Origin: Dysidea avara
Taxonomy: Eukaryota > Porifera > Demospongiae > Dictyoceratida > Dysideidae
Reading direction: 5' to 3'
Assembly: GCF_963678975.1 (NCBI RefSeq)
Contig: NC_089285.1
Coordinates: 10,588,694-10,652,693 of the forward strand
DNA length: 64,000 bases
Part shown: in pieces, positions 24,805 through 35,134 of the stretch
How positions within the stretch are numbered: position 1 is the stretch's first letter
Layout of the letters: the number at the start of each line of letters is the position of its first letter
Translations under genes and position numbers: made by a program
Notes under the pieces: model-generated
The model's database searches: none
The model's input: only the letters and a program-made list of their open reading frames with translations
What the model was told of the DNA's origin: nothing

Positions 24805-25377
24805 CAGGAGCTCATCGAGTCCGTAGGACGAGGGAGCATGTAACTCCGTAAACGGCGAAATTCAAACATGGCGTCGCAATTTATTAATAGTAATTTAAAC
24901 AATAACCGTATAAGGATAAACACATACCGCGCATGCTCGCTAAACCTATTACTACTGGCACAATAGTTATACTGTAGTCTTCTTGCTCCAGCAGTGAGCG
25001 ATGAAACTTGATTCCGTCAGTGTTTACTGCAGATAATCTGTGCTGCCGCCGTGGACTGATAGCCGGCCCACTTACATTACGCGGTAAGCAAGAATGTTTC
25101 CTAGCAGTCTCCAAAACATCTTGTCACTATTTCACTCCGTTAGTTAAGCCTTTTCCTCGACGTTTCCTTCCTTGCCATTCCTTTCTTTCACGAATTAATC
25201 CAGGCGCTGCATATTTGTGGCATGGTTATTACGTAATTCTTTACCCTACGATACAACCTTTACTATATAAGGAATATACTATGTTAAGAAAAGTCCGCCA
25301 TGTTTGAATTTTGCTGTTTACGTTGTGAGTATGCGGAGTTACATGCTCCCTCGTCCTACGGACTCGATGAGCTCCTG
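24805..25377. mobile_element. TIR element with about 45-bp near-perfect ends
   Basis: Starts CAGGAGCTCATCGAGTCCGT and ends with its exact reverse complement; similarity continues inward to CAAACATGGCG. The flanks are CACTGAC on both sides (24798-24804, 25378-25384). A CAG start suits hAT-like ends, but seven matched bases fall one short of the usual eight. The 573-bp interior is CG-richer and has a 99-codon chance frame. Confidence 0.85.
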
Positions 25378-25448
25378 CACTGACACACACATGATTTTGT
25401 TGATAATCAAAACATGACTGGGTATTTCACTTTTTTTGTTCAAGCTGT

Positions 25449-25697
25449 TTTTACAATGATGCCTAACAATAGATGTTAAACTTTCACTTGCGACTGTATT
25501 GGCTTAGGGAGAGCAACTTAATCATGTGTTAATGTGTTGACATGTTCATCGTCGATTATTCAGCATAATTCTGTCTGTCCAGACTAACAAGGAAAAGTAC
25601 AGAATGAATGGGGTTATACATGGTTAAGTTTAATACTCTCCCTAAGCCAATACATTTACAAGTGAAAGTTAACATCTATTGTGTTAGGCATTGTAAA
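25449..25697. repeat. Foldback MITE
   Basis: About 60-bp arms. The left has TTTACAATGATGCCTAACA and TATTGGCTTAGGGAGAG; the right has CTCTCCCTAAGCCAATA and TGTTAGGCATTGTAAA. The loop is about 130 bp. Confidence 0.85.
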
Positions 25698-26884
25698 CCT
25701 AGAAATGCCTTTAAACAATATTACAAGTATAGTCATGTTTTGACTATTAAAATTCTTGATAATATCCCATATGACTTATAGTTATGTATGATACACAAGT
25801 GTCTCATTGACAAAATACTTTAGTAACTTTGTGCATAGGGCACAATTCAACCTTGGACTTTCCCACTGACTAAAGACATAACTTGTTCTGTACATATGTT
25901 GCCATGTGTAGAACATGCCACTCTTTTGATAATTAAATTTATGGAAACCAACAGATACTTTTATACTGACTAGTACTAATACTGACAGTATAAGACCATA
26001 TGAGACAGATCAACAGTTTAGCCAAGTTGTCAAGCTTTCCTGTTTTTGTAGTAGTTTGTGAGCATGTGAGCAAACATGTGTTAACAGCATACATAGTGTT
26101 CAATAAGTCGTGAAACATTATCCTATTGTATCATTAAATGAGACAAAATTATAAAAACTGTGAAGGGTAGTAAAGATTAGCAAATGGTGAGTCAGCTATA
26201 TACCATTGTCAACATGCTCATTCTTACCTGCATGTCTTGTACATAGTTTAATTAACATACCATCATGGTTTCATTGATGGACTGATCCATAGAAATGGCT
26301 TCTTTTTAGTTAATTATGTCTGATGTATAGCACTGGTAGTACTTTATCATGTACTACAAGCTTTTTGTGATACAGATCAGTGTAGCCATCATAAATCATA
26401 GCACACGCAGTGAATTTCGCTATCATTTAAAAGCCCATAATATTATTAGCACATACTTATACATATTTCACATAAGAAGACCAAACATGGTGGTACCCAA
26501 GAGAGCAGTTACTACATTCCTGAAAAATATGTTAATGTAAATATGAAAAGAGTACATGTATGAAAGACTTTGTTTAGAGAGTTATATACTACTGTTTTTA
26601 TTTTTTTCAACTTGTCCTTGTGAAAGTGGAAGTGTATAATTCTTATGCTCATCCCATAATGTTTGTCACAAATGTACATATTTTGGTTACGTTTATACAG
26701 TAATTGTAGTTGCTTACTACTGTACAGTATGTCACATGTAGTTGTATACATTGCGGTTTTACATTGGCAGCTGATCACTATGTAGAGAAGGAAAGGATAC
26801 TTTCTCACTTGACTAATGGTAAGCTGTATGTGAGGGTATGCATATGCACAACTGATATCACAGTTGCCATTTAAAGTTTGTAGT
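25698..26884. other. No recognisable gene
   Basis: AT-rich. Short frames on both strands have no recognised domain or splice support. Confidence 0.5.
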
Positions 26885-27780
26885 TTCCCTTATGATGTAA
26901 CATGAGGGGGGCGATAGTTTTTTGGCAATCATATAAAAACCATAAATTCAAAAATGTCATATCTCATGATCTACACTGTATATACTCTATCATTTTACTA
27001 CTTGGATACAAATATATTAATAGCATTTTTGAATTTCTCATATATGGGAAAATACAAATTTGAAAATGTCATGTCATATATTTGCCATCCTTTAAGGGTG
27101 CTCGCTGATATTTGAAGCCAAGTGCCAGCCCAGAAACCACATGTGGCTATTGCATCATAATTGGCATTGCTATGCACGCACGCTATCTTTGCACATGTTT
27201 ACTAAAAATTAAACTAGTTATTGAGTGATAGCCATATGAGCTTCAAATTTTGCACGGAGATAGGCAGATAAATTCTCTACAGGACTATGAAAAGTTTTTG
27301 TCTGTAGCACTATGGCTTCGCGAGTAATGGCGATGGAAACGCAAGAGTTTGGTTATTGAAACACACTTTCATTGCTTACTTATTATCAATGTAAGCTATG
27401 GATTAATACTTTTCATAGATATGTGAGTTTTAACCTTAAGCCTATTTAGCACGATTTCCAGCGTGCTAGTGGTAAAGATGAAGGACTAGTTTCGATTTAA
27501 GCGCTCTGGAAAGAATCTCACGTAGCTATAGAATGGTAAAGGGTAGCAAAATTCTGTTTGGTTTGTGTTGAAGAGAAAGGGAACCACTACCAATATAAGT
27601 ACCATATGGATTCATTTTACACGTTGTCTGGTTATATGAGACAGTACAAAATCATGCATTGTATGGCTTCAAATATCCGTGAGCACCCTTAAAACTTGTA
27701 GAAGTTACTTTAGACATTTACCTCTACAAATAATGTAAAACTCAGCTTGCTAGGGGCAACTTTTGTTATTGTGAAATTAA
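26885..27780. repeat. Diverged repeat related to 19805-20350, split by an insertion
   Basis: Carries AATGTCATATCTCATGATC, TTTGCCATCC before the insertion, and AACTTGTAGAAGTTAC with TTAGACATTTACC and AGGGGCAACTT after it. These words are continuous in the 20-kb copies. Confidence 0.7.
27096..27688. mobile_element. piggyBac-like non-autonomous element in TTAA
   Basis: The TIRs are GGGTGCTCGCTGATATTTGA and its near reverse complement (CAAATATCCGTGAGCACCC). TTAA stands on both sides (27092-27095, 27689-27692). The homologous repeat at about 20063 shows the uninterrupted site CCATTTAAAACTTGGAG, so the insertion boundary is confirmed by an empty site. Confidence 0.88.
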
Positions 27781-28511
27781 TTGTCTATCATATTGCTAAG
27801 AGTAAATAGTAATAGCCAAGAGTACTGAACGGTGTATTAGCCTGCGATAAATGATCGTATGAACAATGGCATAGCTAGACTTTCAGTGGTGGTAGGGCCT
27901 AGGTAGGGCACCTTTCTCCCCCATGCAATTATAAAACACATAATGTGAGTCCATGGACTCTTCATATATTTGTATATAAAGCCTGTTTGAGTGCATGGTT
28001 ATCACATAGTGGCACAGCTATACTGTGGCCCATAGTGGACTGTGCTCCCCACCGTCAGTTTTCCAGTCAGTAAATCTTGTAACTCTCGTGATCCGATGTG
28101 ATGCTTTTAACTACAAAAATCACCACTGTATGCACTTGTGTTGGGAATTCCCTTTGTCTTTGCTGACAATAACATGTGATTAGGCAATGCAGAATTAAAA
28201 TTCCATTTAATTCCCGGTATCACAAGTTTAAACGCGAAAGCTGACTATGCATCACGATTATATTACATCAAGAAGATAACACTGCTCTATGAAAGGATGT
28301 TGAGTGAAGCATTCTTGATCAAAGATGTAAAAGTTCTCTACGTGATGAAGCAAGTTCCTTCTAATGCCAGAGGTTGTGAATAGTGAGCTGATAATATTGG
28401 TATGAATAAAAGTTGCTAGTGATTGGAGTTTACATCTGGAATGAATTCACAACAAGAGATCATCTTAAGTAATGGGCACTGTGTATTCCTTTTAATGCCC
28501 ACTATGACAAA
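27781..28511. other. Unassigned sequence with an open stretch
   Basis: Plus-strand bases 28165-28382 are open for about 64 codons (includes YASRLYYIKKITLLYE and LIKDVKVLYVMKQVP) after a TGATTAG acceptor-like site, ending in TAG. The minus strand is also open for about 40 codons over part of it. Neither frame shows a known domain or a splice phase that joins its neighbours. Confidence 0.3.
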
Positions 28512-28732
28512 TACCGTATAGAGGGAAACTTTGGTGGGGGTAAACTTTGGCGAATAGCAAGCTAAATCGCATTTGGCGAAATAAACTTTGGCGAATTCAA
28601 GCTCAATCCATAGCTATAAAGATGCTAATCTCAGGTGCTATGAGCAATTGGCGGGTTAAACTTTGGCGAATTTGTAGCGAATCGCCAAATTCACCAAAGT
28701 TTTCCCCCGCCAAAGTTTCCCTCTATACGGTA
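28512..28732. repeat. TA-flanked foldback MITE with internal AAACTTTGGCGAA repeats
   Basis: Ends TACCGTATAGAGGGAAACTT and its reverse complement. Several internal copies of AAACTTTGGCGAA occur in both orientations. TA at each end fits TA-type target duplication. Confidence 0.85.
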
Positions 28733-28790
28733 TGGTGCAGAGCTGGTATAGCACACAAATAAAAGTTGCTTGTGATTGTAGAATACGTAC

Positions 28791-29079
28791 CTTACGAGTC
28801 ATAGTAAACTGTGATGTAATTTGCTGATCATGCAATAGTGTTAGGTTGTAGTGCCAATAAGCTGCAGAAACAGTAGTGTAGCAGTAGCTACGTTTTAGTT
28901 GGTTAGGTAAGAAAGGATGTTTCAGTAAATTTTCATTAATAATTCCATTAATGGTTGCCATATTTTGGCAATAGAAACACGATTGCATTAAAAGATGATG
29001 GCTAATGTTAGAACTCTGGCAAGTAAAGCTCTGGAGGTGTGGCAACACACTGATTTGTTCCCTTGTTTCTTTTAACAAG
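28791..29079 (-). CDS. Candidate exon of an unrecognised minus-strand gene
   Basis: On minus, a CCAG acceptor (29083-29080) is followed by about 96 stop-free codons ending exactly at a consensus AAG|GTACGT donor (28790-28785). The product includes KETREQISVLPHL, LLMQSCFYCQNMATI and LLKHPFLPNQLKRSY. It has three Cys and mixed helix-like sequence, with no low complexity. I recognise no family, and neither neighbouring exon could be fixed. It would be nested between the caspase-like and SEFIR exons on the opposite strand. It could also be a chance open frame. Confidence 0.4.
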
Positions 29080-29274
29080 CTGGAGTTAATTATTTTGGGT
29101 CCTAATTATACTTTACTTTTATATTAACTCATGAATTTTTATTTGGTTGAATAACATGAAACACTGGTGTTGTCACATGTATACATTACCATCTGTATAA
29201 ATTGACTGTTGCTGAATATCTGCATTATTTCATGTCATCCTTAATCACAGGCTAATAGATAGTGTATATATATA

Positions 29275-29906
29275 TGTAACCGGATCTGCAAAAACTCGGC
29301 ATAATGGTGCATTTTTTAAATTTCTTATTATTGAATATTTATAATCTACTTAGCCAAGTGTATGCTCTGGCCAAGTTTCAGCCTTGTATGCCAACAGCAA
29401 AGTAGCAACAACAGAAAGATTGGTTTGTATAGCAAGTATTGGAAAATAAATTACAGGCACTTACAAAAGCAACTGTAACTTTCAAACACCATGCAGCACT
29501 GAGTTACAACTTCCACCATTGTGTTTGCCATGAATAGGGGAGTCCATTACCGGGTAAGTTTTTCCTTCTATCACCTTTCTTCACTATATACAGAGACGAA
29601 ATCAGTGAAGAAAGATCGATCACATATGACTGCTTCAACATGATGTGTAAACAAATGCCCATAACTCACGTATCCTTTAGTCTACTACAACAAAACAAAG
29701 ATTTTCGAACTCCTCTTGAGTAGGTGAATAAGATGATATCCTGGTGTTTATCATTAAATTTAATTAGACCCTTTCTTCACAAAGAACAAAGAGTTTAAAA
29801 ATTTAACGAAATTTTAAAATCAATTATACAACCCGTTGCTATCAATGGCTTATACTGAAAATCTAGGCTTATGCCATTGTGCCAGGTTTTGGCTGATCCG
29901 GTCACA
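29275..29906. mobile_element. TA-flanked TIR element
   Basis: The left end reads TGTAACCGGATCTGCAAAAA, then CTCGGCATAATGG. The right end is its imperfect reverse complement (CCATTGTGCCAGG, GGCTGATCCGGTCACA). TA lies on both sides. It shares the TGTRACC start with 33961-34528 and may be of the same superfamily. Confidence 0.8.
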
Positions 29907-30062
29907 TATAACTGCATGTAGGAACTTATTCAGATCAGATCGCACTCTTGGTCCACTACAAAGACAGCCTTTTTGCATGTTTATGGGTTAGTGTGCATGT
30001 AATATTGAGCGTGTATTCTATTTAATGCATACCATGCTATAAAGTTACATATGACTATATAG

Positions 30063-30788
30063 GAACCAATTCAGATCTCTGTCGGGATGGTCCACCTGTT
30101 AGAAGAAAACAGTTCAAAACAAAGCAAGATGTTACAGGTAATCTTGGATCGCTAGGCCAATGGCTTAAAGTGTTCATTTGCTATGTCCCATCAACAACTA
30201 ATGATGGAGTTCGAAAGCTGGAGCACCGTGTTTATACATTTGCAAGGCACTTGATCACTTACGGGTTTGATGTGAAGGTTGATTTATTGGAAAGTTTTAC
30301 TGTTGGTTTTGACTGGATATCATGGACTGATCATGAAATGTCACAAGCTGACTGGATAATTCTTGTTTGCTCGAGGTCTTCATTTGAGTTACTTCATCAC
30401 CCCAGTGGACCAAAGGAAATTGATATCTCATCACAGCCTGTCCAGAAATCTGATATTCTAGATACTGCTGTAAATAATGAAGTATCAAAAAATTTTTGTT
30501 TTTCAGGGAAAATATTGTACAATAGGCTTGTGAATGATAATGGTCTAAAAATCTTGCCAGTTGTTTTGCGAGAAAAAGACAATCATCTTGAATATGTACT
30601 GCCAGCATTGAGGGATCCCAGAAATATTCTTTGCATATTTGAGGACAGACCGTTTGATTATGATCGACAAGATGGCCACTTTGAATTACTAGTTTGTCGA
30701 TTAGCAGGGATAAATAGAACATCTATTGATCAAGCTGCCAGTGAAAACACTAAACAGTTTGTTCAGCTGCCTTCAATAATACCACACG
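30063..30788 (+). CDS. SEFIR-domain exon of a SEFIR-Death protein
   Basis: Open from a TATATAG acceptor (an alternative AG is at 30073-30074) to G|GTAAGT at 30788, phase 1. A basic segment (PPVRRKQFKTKQD) precedes a SEFIR domain, the TIR-like fold of IL-17 receptors and Act1: strand 1 KVFICYVP (about 30167-30190), FARHLITYGFDVKVDLLE, then DWISWTDHEMSQADWIILVC (about 30311-30370), and the C-terminal half NGLKILPVVL and PRNILCIFED. No in-frame ATG precedes the domain, so at least one 5' exon is missing. SEFIR domains bind each other to assemble cytoplasmic signalling complexes; whether this protein is membrane-anchored cannot be seen. Confidence 0.85.
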
Positions 30789-30867
30789 GTAAGTTTGTGT
30801 GTTGATTGTAATTTGAAGTGCTCATTGTGTATTTACAACTCCACGTTTAAAAATTTGTTTATTACAG

Positions 30868-31601
30868 GTAATGACAGTACTTCATATTCACTTGATCAAC
30901 AAGTGGCACAAGAGACAGCTCACAGTTCTAATGGTATCAGCACACATCGACATGTGGGAGGCGCTCATCAGTTTCCTTCACCACAATACTATCGACAACA
31001 TGGTAGTAATCAGCATGTAGTTCATCAGCCTTCATTGTATAGCCAAACACAGTATGTCTCTAGTGAACACTATGATCCTAATGTATATCCTATGCAAGTA
31101 CCTAATTTTTATCCACCATCACCATCATATGGACAACCTCAGCATCACAGTGTATCAGGCAGTCACACAGGTAGCTATTATGCTGCACATCAGCTTTATA
31201 ATCCTCATCAGTATGCACTTCATCCCAGCAGTAGTATGTACAATAGTAGTCATGCTTCACCTGCACCCCTTAACGTCAAAGGTGTTGGAAATAGAGCCAC
31301 GGGTAATCTTCCAATGAACAAAATACCAGTTGATAGTTCGATTTTGTTGGATCTGTCACAAGATATCAAAGAGTGGAGATTTCTTGGAAGATACTTGGAC
31401 CTGGATGAAAATGTGCTTGAAGAAATCGATCAGTACACTAGACCTAACAAAATGAGGGATAAAGCGTTAAAGGTATTAAAGGAGTGGGTAGGCAGTGCTC
31501 CTGAGCCAACATGGCAGACTCTCGGTGAGGTTTTAATGGAATCAGAAAACATGCTACTATATGAAAAATTGCGTGAGCTTTTGAATTTGAATAAAGTTTG
31601 A
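30868..31601 (+). CDS. Prion-like linker and C-terminal Death domain exon
   Basis: The acceptor TTTATTACAG ends at 30867. Phase 1 joins exon 30063-30788 through a Gly codon, and the stop is TGA 31599-31601. Residues 1-160 of the exon are Tyr/His/Gln/Ser/Pro-rich (QFPSPQYYRQHG, YPPSPSYGQPQHHS, SGSHTGSYYAAHQ) and surely disordered, FUS-like in composition. The last 85 residues are a Death domain: SILLDLSQDIKEWRFLGRYL, DENVLEEIDQY, ALKVLKEWVG, TWQTLGEVL, with the usual Trp residues. Death domains polymerise with other Death domains, so the protein looks like an adaptor joining a SEFIR receptor or partner to a Death-domain effector. Confidence 0.88.
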
Positions 31602-31883
31602 CAGAGTACATTACACATACATGATTATTTAAATTTTCTTGTATATACGTATAGTATTCAGTATCACATTGCTTGAGTTTATATACAGGTTGTATATACT
31701 ACATCAGTGAAATACCTAATTATGTTATATGATTTTGTAAAGTGTGTTGCATTTACTTGTACATTTATGTTTTGTGAGTATTTTTTATTAATTGTTATGC
31801 CTTTACACTGTATATATACACAGAAAGCTTAATTAACTTCTATGAGAAGTGGACCAGCTTCAGTTTGCTTTTGGAATCATGAT
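31602..31883 (+). other. Probable 3' UTR of SEFIR-Death gene
   Basis: AT-rich sequence after the TGA, with no open frame. No canonical AATAAA was picked out with confidence in this stretch. Confidence 0.4.
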
Positions 31884-32020
31884 TATCATAAAGTAATGGT
31901 CGAGGTGGAGACGTCACTGATTAGTGGGAATGGTCAGCTCAAACAGTAGTCTGGCGCCGCCCGCTGGGCGGTGCCAGACTACTCAAACAGGTGAACCGAC
32001 CGTGATACCATTATCATAGG
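31884..32020. repeat. Small foldback MITE with GC-rich core
   Basis: Outer words TTATCATAAAGTAATGGTC and GACCGTGATACCATTATCA pair imperfectly. The core AGTAGTCTGGCGCCGCCC and GGGCGGTGCCAGACTACT form an 18-bp-arm hairpin. Confidence 0.7.
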
Positions 32021-32319
32021 GCCAGTATTGACAGAGCACGGTGACTCGCTGGGCTCCGAGTGAAATATGGGGATCCGTCGTCTGAGTTCTCGCCGGGTAG
32101 TATAGCTAGCCCGAGAGCTAGTCGTCAGCTACTGAGCTACTAGGCATAAGTCGTGTGTACATGTACTGAGTACGAGATGTATATTTCCTCGTCTCAATAG
32201 TCAGTTGTTCTTCTTGGGTAAAACTTTCTTCTTGCTCTTTGCATTATAGTTACTGTATGTGTTTGTCAGTGCATGTCTATTATCTATGTGGTCAAAAAAT
32301 TTATTCCCACGTGACTATT

Positions 32320-32333
32320 ATAACCATGGACAC
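32320..32333 (+). promoter_or_regulatory. Candidate RFX X-box upstream of the dynein-2 gene
   Basis: ATAACCATGGACAC has the RCCATGG core and ten of 14 positions of the animal X-box GTTGCCATGGCAAC, 105 bp before the ATG. RFX factors control ciliary genes in animals. Functional use here is inference. Confidence 0.25.
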
Positions 32334-32437
32334 AGTATTCCAAATACGTAACACCATAGATAATGGACACCCTACCTCGCAAGGGTTAACGACAAAGGTT
32401 AAGCTAAACAACTAAACTCTCAGGTAACGGTTAAACT

Positions 32438-33892
32438 ATGTTTCAAGACAATGAATCAGATCTATCTGTGTTTTGGGACTCAAATTGGAAGACTAGTACA
32501 GTAAAGAATTATGCTTCTACGCAAACAAGCGAGATTCTGACCAACGAGGCGGAAACTCAGTCCCACCATCTCCAAGATTTCGCGTGTCAATGCGCCATAC
32601 AGAAAGAAGCCGCAGTAGTTCACGTGGATGAGAAAGAAGTCCCAGGACTGTGCGAGTTTCTTCAAAGGGTGGAGCCCAAGATAACAGCATGCCTAAAAGA
32701 GAATCTAACTAGTCACGCTTTTGATGGTTACGAAGTATTGTGGGAGGACCAGTGTGACAGTGCCCACTGCATCTACACTCTTACTGACCCTGGAACTGAT
32801 GGACTACAGTGTACTGATGTATCATGGAGTTCTAGTGGGGCAATGCTTGTGGCCTCTTATGGTCGGCATGATCATGAGAACTGGTGCACCCACAAGGGAC
32901 TGGTATGTATGTGGAACTTGTCTAGTGGTAAGCTGACTGCAGACAAAGCTGATAGTGCCGTAGACGTGGACAACTGTGTCATGTGTGTAGCCTGCTACCC
33001 TAGTGAGGCAGGTGTTATTGCTGGTGGTACGTTTTCAGGTGAAGTGAAAGTGTGGCATTTTGCTGGTAATTCTAAATGGGTCGTTGTTAGTTCATCAGCT
33101 GAAGTGAATGCTCACAAAGAGCCTGTTACAAGTATTAGATGGTTGTCATCATCCCAGCCAGTAGCAGATAACAATCAGTTGGTTAGTCTCGCAAGCGATG
33201 GCTGTGTCATACTCTGGAAGATAGACCTCCAAGCTAAGAAAGTTGAAATAGTAAGGCAATTCACTTTGCATGTTCCTGGTAAGAGAGTGTTAACAGATAT
33301 CACTGGAAGCTATGGTGGTACTTGCTTGACATTTCCTTACCAAGATAACAACACATTTGTTGCTGGATGTGAAACAGGATCATTGTTTAAATGTTCTCTA
33401 CATGTAAGCGGTGAAAAAACATTGACACAGTCTCCAGTAACGTTTTCCTTTCAGCCACATAATGGTCCAGTGTATGATGTTCAGTGTTCTCCATACCACA
33501 GAAACCTCTTCCTATCATGTGGCACAAACTCAACTTGCCAGTTGTACTCATTGATAGAGTCTCAGCCTCTGCTATCACTTACACCATCTTATGGTTACTT
33601 GTTCTCAGCCAGTTGGTCTCCCAGTAGACCATGTGTATTTGCTGTCGGCAGCCAGCAGGGTTATGTTCTTGTTTATGACTTGGCAGAAAACATGGTCAAT
33701 CCAGTGATCAAACTAGCCAGTGATAACAAGAAACTTGCTGCAGTTTACTGTGTTAAGTTTAATCGTAGCAGGCCACATATACTGGCTTCAGGTGATGAGC
33801 ATGGTATAGTGCGTGTATGGCATGTAAGCAGCAAGTTAGCTCTCCAACAAACTAATGAACTAGAAGTGGTGAATACCATTGCAGAACCTTAG
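32438..33892 (+). CDS. DYNC2I2: Cytoplasmic dynein 2 intermediate chain 2 (WDR34)
   Basis: An intronless 484-aa frame starting at ATG 32438, near the size of vertebrate WDR34. The N-terminus has a TQT motif (YASTQTSE, residues 26-33), the LC8-light-chain docking type expected in dynein intermediate chains. It is followed by a short helical region and a WD40 propeller from about residue 110: GLQCTDVSWSSSGAMLVASY, GLVCMWNL, GTFSGEVKVW, LASDGCVILWKI, NGPVYDVQCSPYHRNLFLSC, CVFAVGSQQGYVLVYDL, ILASGDEHGIVRVWHV. The TDVSW and SGEVKVW blades match WDR34 closely. It is a subunit of the retrograde intraflagellar-transport motor in cilia. Absence of introns, where neighbours are spliced, may reflect old retroposition or intron loss. 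Confidence 0.93.
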   Translation: MFQDNESDLSVFWDSNWKTSTVKNYASTQTSEILTNEAETQSHHLQDFACQCAIQKEAAVVHVDEKEVPGLCEFLQRVEPKITACLKENLTSHAFDGYEVLWEDQCDSAHCIYTLTDPGTDGLQCTDVSWSSSGAMLVASYGRHDHENWCTHKGLVCMWNLSSGKLTADKADSAVDVDNCVMCVACYPSEAGVIAGGTFSGEVKVWHFAGNSKWVVVSSSAEVNAHKEPVTSIRWLSSSQPVADNNQLVSLASDGCVILWKIDLQAKKVEIVRQFTLHVPGKRVLTDITGSYGGTCLTFPYQDNNTFVAGCETGSLFKCSLHVSGEKTLTQSPVTFSFQPHNGPVYDVQCSPYHRNLFLSCGTNSTCQLYSLIESQPLLSLTPSYGYLFSASWSPSRPCVFAVGSQQGYVLVYDLAENMVNPVIKLASDNKKLAAVYCVKFNRSRPHILASGDEHGIVRVWHVSSKLALQQTNELEVVNTIAEP

Positions 33893-33960
33893 TGCTTAAT
33901 GGTGTGTATTATTTTCATGAAGATGTATGTATGTTGCTGATATACATGGCTGACTTTATA

Positions 33961-34528
33961 TGTGACCCAATTTTGGAAAACCATCCTTTTTGGCACATTG
34001 GCCAATTTTCTCTTTTGTAGCTAAAATGAGGCACTGGGTGTTTATCCATCTTGTGTCAAAATGGTACTGTCTAATACATTACAAAGTAACTTTTCATATT
34101 AATACATTGAACTCTGTGAGTGATTAAGTGTGACAAATTGTAACAAATCACTTTGTTTACAAACAATTCCATTCCTACTGTCTATAAAAATATTATAAAG
34201 AGACTTCTGATAGTTAAATCCAGTGTTCCTGGTCCTTTTCTTCAATTAAATGCCATGTATCATTGTCTAAGACTAGTTTTAACCATTCTAGCGCCTGACC
34301 CATTTGTAAGTTACTTGGTGTCCCATGCACATGGTCTGATAAAATCATCCATATCTCCTAGCAGAAAAAAGCTTTGGTTGTGAAATTTCAAAGTAAGAAG
34401 GCTTAATAGTTGCTTTATCCAGATGTGTAAAAAAATTAATCTAAAAAAATATTGCTGAAATTTTCAATTGAGTTTTCCTGCAAATTTTGCATGTGCCCAA
34501 AGGGATGGTTTTCCAAAATTGGGTCACA
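33961..34528. mobile_element. TA-flanked TIR element
   Basis: The left end reads TGTGACCCAATTTTGGAAAA then CCATCC. The right end is its near-exact reverse complement, about 35 bp. TA lies on both sides. It sits 68 bp after the DYNC2I2 stop. The 76-codon frame inside has no recognised domain. Confidence 0.85.
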
Positions 34529-34530
34529 TA

Positions 34531-35134
34531 TTTAATTTGATAGTTAGATTATTTGTACATTTTTGATGTATTCTACACCCTCTCTTGATTCAGACGATGT
34601 AACCGTGTATGGCCAAATCAAGGGGATATGTGTAAAGTTGGCAATCTACACCAACCAGCTATATGTACCTGTACCTCTACATCATACTGTATATATTAGG
34701 GATCATGGGGGTTTGGGTTTGTCTGGCCAAAAACATCACCTAAAAACCAACTTAGCAATACCATTCTGGCACCTTGGCAGTATTGGTTACAAGCCCAAAA
34801 GTGTCTTCAGTATGACCCTAAATGCTTCCATTATTGCTAAATTTTAAATTCAATGGAATTTTCTACTGATTAACCTGCCCACCTTCAGGCAAGCATAACT
34901 TGATACCAGCTAAGGCTACAGGCTTGAATTTTTCAGCCCCATTGTTTTTTGCTGACAGCCCAAGGTGTTGATTCGCAGGTAGTGTGATGCATGGTTTCTC
35001 TACATCTGTAAACAGGAATTGTCCATAATTTCTGTGGTAATTGCAGAGGTGCTTCTGTTCTTCATTTGTAATGCTGTGTAACGGATTAAAAATAGGTGAA
35101 AAGTGAAGGAAGTCAGTAATTGATAGTGGTGATT
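34531..35134. other. No recognisable feature
   Basis: AT-rich, with one short chance frame (34563-34847) and no repeat recognised. Confidence 0.5.
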
